From assembly GCA_031373255.1 (NCBI GenBank), contig JANMMJ010000068.1, forward strand, positions 1 through 64,000: DNA of 64,000 bases, written 5' to 3'. This DNA is from JANMMJ01 sp031373255. Its GTDB lineage: Bacteria > Pseudomonadota > Alphaproteobacteria > Rhizobiales > Aestuariivirgaceae. Made by a program: the position numbers and the translations under genes. The notes beneath the pieces are model-generated. The model worked only from the letters and a program-made list of their open reading frames with translations, made no database searches and was not told where the DNA came from. This document shows positions 51,177-58,563 of the stretch, one piece after another. Numbering within the stretch: position 1 is the first letter of the stretch; each line of letters starts with the position of its first letter.

Positions 51177-51593
51177 TCACTTGATGATGATCTTGCCCTT
51201 CATGCCCTTGTCTTCGAGGCCCTCCACCCACCATTCATATTCGCCGGGACGGATCGTGGCGAACTGGACGAGGATCGTCCCCTTGTCGTCGAATTCGAGC
51301 CAAGCGGGAGCGCCGTTCATGTGCACCTCCAGGTCGTTGATCACGATCTGGTTCATCCACACATCGCGGAACAACGAGGTATGGAACTTGTATTCGAGCC
51401 CGCCATTGGACGAGATCGACCAGCGGTAGCCCTGGCCGGCAATCAGCTCGAAATCCTTCTGGCTGACCTCGAACTGGCTGGCGTCGCTGCCGAGCTTGAG
51501 CTCCGGCATCTTCTGGCTGGCCTTGGTTTGCGCCCCTGCTTCTCCAGCGCCAAGGACCATCGCCCCCGCAAGGCATAATCTGGCTATATGCAT
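51177..51593 (-). CDS. Exported cupredoxin-like protein lacking the type-1 copper cysteine
   Basis: The 138-residue protein has a signal peptide (LCLAGAMVLGAGEAGAQ) and then a beta-sandwich. The end of the sequence has the cupredoxin look (FATIRPGEYEWWVEGLEDKG, then MKGKIIIK). No Cys is present in the mature part, so a blue-copper site cannot form. His residues in KFHTSLFRD and EVHMNG and several acidic residues could bind another metal. The start at 51593 is chosen because ggagga lies 7 bases upstream; longer starts are possible. It lies inside the ABC operon. Confidence 0.68.
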   Translation of the reverse strand: MHIARLCLAGAMVLGAGEAGAQTKASQKMPELKLGSDASQFEVSQKDFELIAGQGYRWSISSNGGLEYKFHTSLFRDVWMNQIVINDLEVHMNGAPAWLEFDDKGTILVQFATIRPGEYEWWVEGLEDKGMKGKIIIK

Positions 51594-51610
51594 TGAACGT
51601 CCTCCCATGT

Positions 51611-52585
51611 TCATTGTGGTGACACCGCGACACCCCACGGCTGTTCGCCAACCTGGATCGATTTCACCGGTTCGAGATTGTCGACATCGATGACCGTCAC
51701 GTCATTGGAAATGCCATTGGTCGAGATGATCTGCTTCTCGTCGGGCGAGAATGCCAGCTGCCACACCCGCTGACCCACCAGCAGGTATTTTTCCACTTCG
51801 TAGCTCTCGCCGTTCACCACCGCCACGCGATTGGCCGGCCCCAGCGCCACGAAGGCCTTCTTGCCGTCCTTGGTGATCCTCACCCCCACCGGCTGCAGCG
51901 CCTCCTTGGCCAGCCCCGGCACCTCGAATTCGATCTTCTTGACGATCTCCTTCGTTTTGACGTCGATCACGCTCACCGTTCCGCCGATTTCCGCCGAAAC
52001 CCACACCTGTGATCCGTCGCTCTTGAATTCGGCAAATCGCGGCCGCGCATCCACCAGCACATTGTCGGTAATTTCATGTGTCTCGGAATCGATGAAATGC
52101 GCCATGTTCGTCGTCTCGGATGTATTGATGATGATCTTGCCGTCCGGGCTCACCCCCATGCCCTCGGGCTCGACCCCGACCGGGATTTCAGCCACCACAT
52201 TCCGCCCGTCGAGATCGATGACGGTCACCAGATTGTCGTCCTCGTTCGCCACATAGAGCATCTTGCCGGATGGGCTCAGCACAAACAGCTCGGGATCTGG
52301 GCCGGAAGGCAGCGTGCCTACCCGCTCATAGGTCGCTGCATCGAAGATTTCGATGGTGTCATCGTCGCTGGCGCAAACCAGGACGTACTTGTTGTCGGGC
52401 GTCACCAGGATGCCGCGCGGCCGTTGCCCACTCTTGATCGTGTGCACCACTTCCATCGTCGCGGAATCGATCACCGATACGGAATTGCCCTTCTCGTTGG
52501 AGACATAGATTTTATAAGCCGAAGCCGGTGCTGCCCAGGAGGTGAGCAACAGGGCGGCGGTGCAGGCCAGCAGGCCGGTTCTCAT
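51611..52585 (-). CDS. PQQ-dependent-catabolism-associated YVTN beta-propeller protein
   Basis: The 324-residue exported protein has a signal peptide (ACTAALLLTSWAAPASA). Repeats of the YVTN type follow: IYVSNEKGNSVSVIDSATM, YVLVCASDDDTIEIFDA, LYVANEDDNLVTVIDLDG, VWVSAEIGGTVSVIDV. It matches the beta-propeller family found beside PQQ-linked alcohol oxidation genes. The ATG at 52585 follows aaggag, so it is preferred over 52600. It starts 12 bases after the binding-protein stop. It is a second propeller distinct from the one at 41070. Confidence 0.85.
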   Translation of the reverse strand: MRTGLLACTAALLLTSWAAPASAYKIYVSNEKGNSVSVIDSATMEVVHTIKSGQRPRGILVTPDNKYVLVCASDDDTIEIFDAATYERVGTLPSGPDPELFVLSPSGKMLYVANEDDNLVTVIDLDGRNVVAEIPVGVEPEGMGVSPDGKIIINTSETTNMAHFIDSETHEITDNVLVDARPRFAEFKSDGSQVWVSAEIGGTVSVIDVKTKEIVKKIEFEVPGLAKEALQPVGVRITKDGKKAFVALGPANRVAVVNGESYEVEKYLLVGQRVWQLAFSPDEKQIISTNGISNDVTVIDVDNLEPVKSIQVGEQPWGVAVSPQ

Positions 52586-52596
52586 GCGTGTCTCCT

Positions 52597-53829
52597 TCAA
52601 TTCAGCTTGCAGGCGGTTTCAGGCTCGTCGATGCCGAGCGTGTCGAGTTCGGAGAACTGGTGCAGAAATCCTTCCTGCGGCGAAACCGACACAACTCCCT
52701 TCGGATCGGCCACCAGCACCGGCTGGCGCAACTGCCAGTTCCAGCGCCGGAAGGTCACGCGCTGGCCCTTGAACGCCGCGATTGAAAATTCCGGCGCCTT
52801 GATGAAATCGCCGATCTTCTGGACGTCGCTCGACTTTGTCCGGGTGGCGCCCTCGCCGATGATGCGGATGGCGGTCCACGCCTGGATATCTTTGGGCAGC
52901 ATGCGCCGGCCCGCCGCCTTGGCAAACCGGTTCTGGATTTGTGCAGCGCCCCAGAGTTCATGCGCCGGATGCCAGCTCATCGGAATGAGCCCGGCCGAAC
53001 CGGCCACGGGCCGCGGCTCCCAGGTGCGATAGGGCAGGTAGGTGGCAAATACTTCCGATTCATCCGCTGCCACCACCACCTGGTGTTCGGCCGCACCTTG
53101 CGTGAACACCGGAATTTGCCTTTGCACCTGCGCCACGCCCGTATCGGTCTGGCGTGCCCCGCCGGTATCCTTGAATTCGCGCTCCTCGACGATTTCCGCG
53201 CCAAATCGTGTGGCCGCCCGGCGGAGCGCATTGGCCCACAATGTATCGTCGGGGTGCGAGCCATAGACCAGCAACCATTTCCGCCATTGCTTCCACACCA
53301 GGTATTGCGCCAGCCCGTCCGCCAGCATGGAGCGTGTTGGTGCCGTATGAAACACATTGGCGCGGCAGTCTTCCTCGCGAAGTGAATCATCCGTGGCACC
53401 GACATTGAAAACCAGGATGCCCTTGGCCTTCGCCGCATCGGCAACCTTGAGCACATTTGCAGCGGAAAGATCGGTAAGGATGAACTGCGTGTTGCCGGCT
53501 GCCAGTTGCTCGAAGGCCGGAAGGGGATCATCTTCCGGCTTCAGCACCACATCCTTGAGCGTATAGTGCTGCTGGAGAAACTTGCCCGTCGTGTTGTTGT
53601 CGTTGATTGCCACATTGGCCCCGGCAATGCCGAGATCTTCGGGAACTGCGTCAAGGATCGAGATCGTCAGGCGTCCACGCTCATAGGCGCGAAGATAGCC
53701 GATCTTGACCTCCTGGGAGTCCTGTGCGGAGGCGCTCTGCTGCGCCATGCTCGACAGGCAAAGCACCATCAAAAGCAAGACGATAGTATGAGCGAACTGA
53801 CCTTTGGCGAAATCAAAACTGGCTTGCAT
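52597..53829 (-). CDS. Branched-chain-type ABC substrate-binding protein, PQQ-associated
   Basis: The 410-residue exported protein has a signal peptide (TIVLLLMVLCLSSMAQQSASA) and a LivJ-like periplasmic-binding fold (VKIGYLRAYERGRLTISILD, IAINDNNTTGKF-like loop, LDLSAANVLKVADAAKAKGI-like region, VYGSHPDDTLWANALRRAA). It belongs to the binding proteins assigned to PQQ-dependent alcohol dehydrogenase loci. It is the first gene of a six-gene leftward operon. A LivJ-type receptor beside an ABC-2 exporter-type permease is an odd pairing. The ligand is unknown. Confidence 0.86.
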   Translation of the reverse strand: MQASFDFAKGQFAHTIVLLLMVLCLSSMAQQSASAQDSQEVKIGYLRAYERGRLTISILDAVPEDLGIAGANVAINDNNTTGKFLQQHYTLKDVVLKPEDDPLPAFEQLAAGNTQFILTDLSAANVLKVADAAKAKGILVFNVGATDDSLREEDCRANVFHTAPTRSMLADGLAQYLVWKQWRKWLLVYGSHPDDTLWANALRRAATRFGAEIVEEREFKDTGGARQTDTGVAQVQRQIPVFTQGAAEHQVVVAADESEVFATYLPYRTWEPRPVAGSAGLIPMSWHPAHELWGAAQIQNRFAKAAGRRMLPKDIQAWTAIRIIGEGATRTKSSDVQKIGDFIKAPEFSIAAFKGQRVTFRRWNWQLRQPVLVADPKGVVSVSPQEGFLHQFSELDTLGIDEPETACKLN

Positions 53830-53897
53830 TGAATCCTGGAAGAGCGTTTGTTTAGCCCGCTGTTGTTTCGAACTGTGCCGGGATACTGAACGGTTAA

Positions 53898-54401
53898 ATG
53901 CTGAAAAGTCACATTACAATCTGGTTAGGATGCAGTGCCCTCGCATTCTCGTCAGCCCTGGCATGCGCCGCACCGCGCGCCGCAGTCTTCGAGTTCGAGC
54001 TGATTGATTCGAGCCTGGATGGCGAATTGCTGGGCACCACGGATGCCGAAAAGACAAGATTGGCCGAGATGGCGCCGCGCCTTCGCACCTTGCTTGAAGC
54101 GGAAGGCATCTATGAAGTCGTGGACATAGCGCCCGTTGCCGAGCAGGCAAAAAATTCCAATCTTCAGTCCTGCGGTTTCTGTGATGCGCAGATGGCGAAA
54201 AAGCTCGGCGCCGAACTCGCGGTGACCGGCACGGTGCAGAAAGTGTCCAACCTCATACTCAACGTCAATCTCTACGTGCGCGATGCCGAAACCAATCGGA
54301 TTCTGAAGAATGGCAGCGTCGACATCCGCGGCAACACCGATGAATCATGGTTCCGCGGCCTGCGCTATCTGATCAAGAACCGGATGTTCAAGAAGCAATG
54401 A
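53898..54401 (+). CDS. DUF3280/DUF2380-family exported protein
   Basis: The 167-residue protein has a signal peptide (ITIWLGCSALAFSSALACA) and a domain with AAVFEFELIDSSLDGELLG, QSCGFCDAQMAKKLGAELAV and TGTVQKVSNLILNVNLYVRD. This fits the DUF3280 type common beside quinoprotein genes. The CGFC motif is notable. It diverges from the ABC operon across 68 bases and overlaps the next cofactor gene by 4 bases. It may therefore be cotranscribed with H4MPT genes although it acts in the periplasm. The function is unknown. Confidence 0.75.
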   Translation: MLKSHITIWLGCSALAFSSALACAAPRAAVFEFELIDSSLDGELLGTTDAEKTRLAEMAPRLRTLLEAEGIYEVVDIAPVAEQAKNSNLQSCGFCDAQMAKKLGAELAVTGTVQKVSNLILNVNLYVRDAETNRILKNGSVDIRGNTDESWFRGLRYLIKNRMFKKQ

Positions 54402-55312
54402 CGCGCCTGCTGGCAAGCGTGAAAAGCGTCGCCGGCGCGCAACAGGCTGTGTCGCTGGGCGCCGATATTATTGACATATCGCAAGCCCCCGCCGGCGAGG
54501 GTGGAAAGATACTGGCGGTATTGGCCGGCGGCAAAGCAATCTGCGCTGCAGCCGATGCGAAGGGTGTCGAATATGTGGTCGGCAACGCGGTGCCCGGCAA
54601 ATGCATCGGCATTGTGCCGGCCGGCGCGAAGGACAGTGCCGAACAGATTGCGCGATTCAGTTCAGCCGGTTCGCGGGGCGCCATGCTGCGAACGGAAAGA
54701 GATGTCCCGCTGTTTTCCGTGGCCACGCCCGCAAGCGTTGAGGCGTTTGTCGCTGCGTGCCGTGAGGCGAGGCTCGAAGCATGGATTGGTGGCAATCTCG
54801 AACCGCCCGATGTCCCCCGCCTGCTGGGCTATGATCCGGACGTTTTGTGGATCGATGGACCCGGCAGCGAGGAGTTTCGGGCCTTGGTTCCGAAACATGA
54901 CGAGTCTGGCACAATGGCGGCGTTGCCTGCGGCGAGCGGCAAAGGTGATCTGATCCTCGTCCGCGATTTCGTGCTCCCCGTTGAAGTGGGTGCCTATGGC
55001 TTCGAGCACGACAAGCCCCAGCGCGTTTGCTTCAACGTGGAAGTCGAGGTGCGCCGCAGGTCTGAAATGCCGCACGATATGCGCGATATATTCTCTTATG
55101 ATATCGTGCTCGATGCCATCCGCGGCCTCGTGGCCTCAGGCCACACGGTTCTGGTCGAGACGCTGGCGGAGAAGACGGCGCAAAGGATTTTGCGTCATGA
55201 TGAAGTCATCGCCGTCAAGGTCAGGGTGGAGAAGCTGGACCTTGGGCCCGGCGCCGTCGGTGTGGAAATCGAGCGCCGGAAGAATGCGGAATTGAAGGTG
55301 GCGCCGAACTGA
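54398..55312 (+). CDS. MfnB-like domain fused to a dihydroneopterin-aldolase (FolB) domain
   Basis: A 304-residue fusion. Residues 1 to about 170 resemble the (5-formylfuran-3-yl)methyl phosphate synthase family (LLASVKSVAGAQQAVSLGAD, IID). However, the residue after IIDI, where MfnB has its Schiff-base lysine, is Ser28, and the second catalytic Lys region reads LWIDGPGSEEF without Lys. Residues about 185-297 form a FolB/FolX domain (LVRDFVLPVEVGAYGFEHDK; Lys279 in RVEKLDLGPGAVGVEI). The protein probably serves pterin (H4MPT) or methylofuran synthesis, and the first domain may be inactive or have another role. The start overlaps the upstream stop by 4 bases. Confidence 0.78.
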   Translation: MTRLLASVKSVAGAQQAVSLGADIIDISQAPAGEGGKILAVLAGGKAICAAADAKGVEYVVGNAVPGKCIGIVPAGAKDSAEQIARFSSAGSRGAMLRTERDVPLFSVATPASVEAFVAACREARLEAWIGGNLEPPDVPRLLGYDPDVLWIDGPGSEEFRALVPKHDESGTMAALPAASGKGDLILVRDFVLPVEVGAYGFEHDKPQRVCFNVEVEVRRRSEMPHDMRDIFSYDIVLDAIRGLVASGHTVLVETLAEKTAQRILRHDEVIAVKVRVEKLDLGPGAVGVEIERRKNAELKVAPN

Positions 55313-55866
55313 TGCCCGCAAAACCTGTTGAACAGCGCTGGGCCTGGGCCCTCACCGGCTCCGGGCATTTCTTCACCGAATGCCTTGACCTCATGCGCGA
55401 TCTGCCCAATCTCGATATCTTCGTGAGCAAGGCTGCGGCCGAAGTCGTTCGCATGTACAAGAAGGATCTCAAGCTGCCGGAAACCGCGCACATCTATCGC
55501 GATGTCACGGCAAGTGCTGCCCCCGTCGGCCTGTTCTACAAGGGCGTCTACCACACGCTCGTCATGGCGCCCGCGACGTCGAACACCGTTGCCAAATGCA
55601 TTTGCGGCATTTCCGACAACCTGGCCACCAATGTCTTTGCCCAGGCGGGCAAATGCCGCGTGCCATCCATCGTGTTTGCCTGCGATACTGCGCCTGAGCT
55701 TGACACCATGGCGCCCTCCGGAATGGTCAAGGTCTATCCCCGCCGCATCGATCTCGAAAACACCGAGAAGCTGAAAAACTTCGAGGCCACCACGGTGGTT
55801 GAATCGCTCGCCGCCCTCACCGAAGCCGTCGCCCGCCGCAAGCGGGAAATCGCCGCCAATGGCTGA
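55312..55866 (+). CDS. afpA: AfpA/DmrX-type flavoprotein, dihydromethanopterin reductase candidate
   Basis: The 184-residue protein of the flavoprotein (HFCD/DmrB-like) family opens RWAWALTGSGHFFTEC, the FMN phosphate-binding loop. MAPATSNTVAKCICGISDNL then follows, the APxTxNT-like FMN motif. Homologues in methylotrophs reduce dihydromethanopterin to tetrahydromethanopterin or are called archaeal flavoprotein homologues. The start overlaps the previous stop by one base and the stop is overlapped by the next gene by 8 bases. Confidence 0.82.
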   Translation: MPAKPVEQRWAWALTGSGHFFTECLDLMRDLPNLDIFVSKAAAEVVRMYKKDLKLPETAHIYRDVTASAAPVGLFYKGVYHTLVMAPATSNTVAKCICGISDNLATNVFAQAGKCRVPSIVFACDTAPELDTMAPSGMVKVYPRRIDLENTEKLKNFEATTVVESLAALTEAVARRKREIAANG

Positions 55867-57253
55867 ACGCCTGCTGTTTCTCACCGGTCATCTGGCCGAG
55901 GCTCGCCTGAACAAAATCATCGCCGCGGCCAACACGGAGAGTGCCGATTGGCGCGTCCATGATGTCGGCGTCAAGGTGGCCGCCCTGATGACCGAAGCCA
56001 TCATCGAGCGGCGTTTGCCACGGCCCGTCAATGCCGACAAGGTTGTTCTGCCGGGTCGCTGCCGCGTCGATCTGGCACGGTTGTCGGCCGCTTTCGGTGT
56101 GCCGTTCGTGAGGGGGCCCGATGAATTGCGCGATCTTCCGAAATATTTGGGCCGTGGTGGAGCACCGCCTGATCTCACCCGTCATGACACCAGGATTTTC
56201 GCCGAAATCGTTGAAGCCTCGCAGATCACGGTGGCGGAAATTCTCGCACTTGCGCAAAAGCTGAAGGCAGCGGGTGCCGATGTCATAGACCTTGGTTGTC
56301 TGCCCGACACCCCATTTCCTCACCTGGAAGAAACGGTGCAGGCCCTGAAGGCAGGCGGCTTCAGTGTCAGCGTTGATTCCGCCAATCCGGATGAGTTGCG
56401 CCGCGGTGCGCGCGCAGGTGCCAGTTATCTCCTGAGCCTCACGCGTGACAATCTCGATATTGCCGAACAGTCCGGCGCTGTGCCGGTGCTCATTCCATCG
56501 GCGCATGGCGACCTGCCATCTCTTTATGCAGCCGTGGAGCGGGCCGAAAAAATCGGCATCGAATATATTGTCGATCCGGTGCTCGATCCCATCAATTTCG
56601 GCTTTACCGCTTCGCTGCTCCGCTATGCCGCGGTGCGCCGCGCCTTGCCGCATGTCGAGATTCTGATGGGAACCGGAAACCTCACCGAACTGACCGATGC
56701 CGATTCCTCGGGTGTCACTGCGGTGCTGATGGGCATTTGCGCAGAGCTAGCCATTCGCAATGTGCTGCTCGTCAATGTCAGCCCCCATACCAACCGCACT
56801 GTGCAGGAGCACGATGCCGCCCGCCGTATCATGTTCGCCGCCCGTGCCGATGAAAGCCTGCCCAGGGACTATGGCGGTATGCTCTTGCAGGTTCATGATC
56901 GTGCCCCCTTCGCGTCCTCTCCCACCGAGATTGCCGCCATGGCGGCCGAAGTGCGCGACAGGAACTTTCGCATCGAAACGGCGGAAGACGGCATCCATGT
57001 TTACAACAATGCCGGCCATCACGTTGCCCAGGATGCCATGGCCCTGTTTTCGAGCCTCGGCGTTGAGGCAGATGGTCCCCATGCCTTCTATCTGGGCTCC
57101 GAACTGATGAAGGCCGAAATCGCCTTTCGTCTCGGCAAGCGCTATGCCCAGGACGAGCCGCTGGAATGGGGCGTGGCGGCTGATTTGCCGGGAGAGGATC
57201 TGACACGCCTGGCAAAGGCCGGTCACACGCTGCGGGCAAAACAGGAGAAATGA
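55859..57253 (+). CDS. Dihydropteroate synthase-like protein (DUF6513 type)
   Basis: The 464-residue protein has an N-terminal DUF6513 part (MAERLLFLTGHLAEARLNK) and a TIM-barrel like dihydropteroate synthase: GADVIDLGCLPDTPFPHLEE in the pterin-site region, then SVDSANPDELRRG, and MGTGNLTELTDADSSG. In H4MPT-using methylotrophs this gene is part of cofactor synthesis and could join the pterin to the aryl part. The longer frame from 55799 lies within afpA. The foreign island begins within about 12 bases of its stop. Confidence 0.85.
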   Translation: MAERLLFLTGHLAEARLNKIIAAANTESADWRVHDVGVKVAALMTEAIIERRLPRPVNADKVVLPGRCRVDLARLSAAFGVPFVRGPDELRDLPKYLGRGGAPPDLTRHDTRIFAEIVEASQITVAEILALAQKLKAAGADVIDLGCLPDTPFPHLEETVQALKAGGFSVSVDSANPDELRRGARAGASYLLSLTRDNLDIAEQSGAVPVLIPSAHGDLPSLYAAVERAEKIGIEYIVDPVLDPINFGFTASLLRYAAVRRALPHVEILMGTGNLTELTDADSSGVTAVLMGICAELAIRNVLLVNVSPHTNRTVQEHDAARRIMFAARADESLPRDYGGMLLQVHDRAPFASSPTEIAAMAAEVRDRNFRIETAEDGIHVYNNAGHHVAQDAMALFSSLGVEADGPHAFYLGSELMKAEIAFRLGKRYAQDEPLEWGVAADLPGEDLTRLAKAGHTLRAKQEK

Positions 57254-57265
57254 ACCGGTCGTGTC

Positions 57266-58159
57266 TCAGTTTGAATAAGGCGCTTCAAGAAAGGCGCGGC
57301 GCTTTGTCTGGATGGCTTCCGCTTTCGCCTTGTCCGCCAGTACAAGTACGTCTTCCCATGTCCAGAGCCGATCCGTCAGACCTGCTGCCATTGCGGGAGT
57401 GCATTTGTTGAGGCTCTTGTGCTTCCGCATCCAGTTGTAGTGCACGAAGTAGAGCGCCAGCGCGTGGACATGGTTTTCGAGCTTGGTTGAGAAAGAATTC
57501 GTGAGTCTTGTAAACCGGCGCATCGCCATCCGCATCGTAAGGTTCTGGCGCTCAACGTAGAACGTGCTGACGTAATTTTCGTCCGGATCGCCTTCAACTC
57601 GTTGCTTTTGGATTCCTATATATTCTGCAGGACTGTATCGGCCTTTTGTGACGTATGACGCGGGTCCATAGACTTTGTGCAGTATGGCTTTGTCTACATC
57701 GCCGCCAAAGGCCCCCTCGACGGCTTCCAGATAAGTCTTGTGCCCGTCCGTCGTAAGTTGCACCCGGTTTGTGATCCGCGTCCGCACGTCATCGGTGAAG
57801 CCAATTGCGTATTGGCTATCGCGACCGCCTGCCAGCCAAGAGAGGATCAACTTGCTATCGGCTTCAATCGCCGTCCACGTCCAAGTGTCGCCAGCCTCTT
57901 CCGGCGCGGATTTGGCCGTCTTCAGATTTTTGGCCTTGGCGTAGCAGAAGCTCCAGATTTCATCGCACTGCACCCGCTTGGCATTTACGCCACGGACCAT
58001 ATCATCATGGAAGGCGCTGCAAACCGCGCCAACGTCTTCCAGGAGCTTGATCACGGTGTTTATCGAGACACCCGAGATACGAGAGGTTGATCGTATGGAA
58101 GACTCCTCAACCAGCATATTGAGGATGTGAATCTGGGTTTTGAGGGGCAGTTTGTTCAT
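57266..58159 (-). CDS. IS1-type DDE transposase
   Basis: The 297-residue protein has an N-terminal helix-turn-helix (MLVEESSIRSTSRISGVSIN). The acidic triad is visible as Asp66 (VQCDEIWSF), Asp137 (LTTDGHKTY) and Glu202 (STFYVERQNLTMRM). Such proteins are usually annotated as IS1-family transposases in alphaproteobacteria. The start at 58159 (MNKLPLKTQ) follows the family norm; the frame extends 13 codons further. The triad is complete, so it may be active, but terminal repeats were not found. It is oriented opposite to the cofactor genes. Confidence 0.82.
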   Translation of the reverse strand: MNKLPLKTQIHILNMLVEESSIRSTSRISGVSINTVIKLLEDVGAVCSAFHDDMVRGVNAKRVQCDEIWSFCYAKAKNLKTAKSAPEEAGDTWTWTAIEADSKLILSWLAGGRDSQYAIGFTDDVRTRITNRVQLTTDGHKTYLEAVEGAFGGDVDKAILHKVYGPASYVTKGRYSPAEYIGIQKQRVEGDPDENYVSTFYVERQNLTMRMAMRRFTRLTNSFSTKLENHVHALALYFVHYNWMRKHKSLNKCTPAMAAGLTDRLWTWEDVLVLADKAKAEAIQTKRRAFLEAPYSN

Positions 58160-58199
58160 GTGAGGAAAAATAGGCGTGAAAGTATCATTGTCAAGCATA

Positions 58200-58260
58200 A
58201 ATGTCAGTTTAAGGACTTGTATTTATTGACATTGAACTATATAAGAATCAACGCTATAAC
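58200..58260 (+). promoter_or_regulatory. Overlapping promoters and dyads upstream of higB
   Basis: Two -35/-10 pairs with exact 17-base spacing overlap: TTGTAT (58217-58222) with TATAAG (58240-58245), and TTGAAC (58232-58237) with TATAAC (58255-58260). AATGTCA (58200-58206) and TGACATT (58227-58233) form an inverted repeat suited to autorepression by HigA. The second promoter would start transcription at about the higB ATG (58267), giving a leaderless mRNA. Confidence 0.55.
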
Positions 58261-58266
58261 ACCCGG

Positions 58267-58563
58267 ATGGATGTCGTGTTTGCAGACCAAAAGCTGGCGC
58301 TGGTCGAAACAGAAGAAGCAGGCAAAACCAAATTGCCAGTTTCAGTGATTCAATCTGCGCGGCGGAAGCTGACTGTGTTGCGTGCCGCAATAGACGACCG
58401 TTCTCTGCGGAACTGGAAGAGCCTCCACTACGAGAAACTCAAAGGAGATCGCGACGGACTTCGCTCAATCCGTTTGAACGACCAATATCGAATGATTTTA
58501 TCGCTGGACGAAACCACTAACCCCCAGACCGCCACCATATTGGCGATTGAGGATTACCACTGA
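58267..58563 (+). CDS. higB: HigB/RelE-type toxin
   Basis: The 98-residue protein is of the RelE/HigB superfamily: VIQSARRKLTVLRAAIDDRS, NWKSLHYEKLKGDRDGLRSIR, and the C-terminal strand QYRMILSLDE. These toxins cleave mRNA on the ribosome. The last base of its stop is the first base of the antitoxin ATG (TGATG). No Shine-Dalgarno precedes its ATG. The toxin-first order is typical of hig modules. Confidence 0.83.
   Translation: MDVVFADQKLALVETEEAGKTKLPVSVIQSARRKLTVLRAAIDDRSLRNWKSLHYEKLKGDRDGLRSIRLNDQYRMILSLDETTNPQTATILAIEDYH

Noticed and set aside
57254..58266. A complete insertion sequence with terminal inverted repeats
   Set aside because: I compared the ends near 57254-57300 and 58160-58266 and found only a short direct similarity (cagttt), not inverted repeats.
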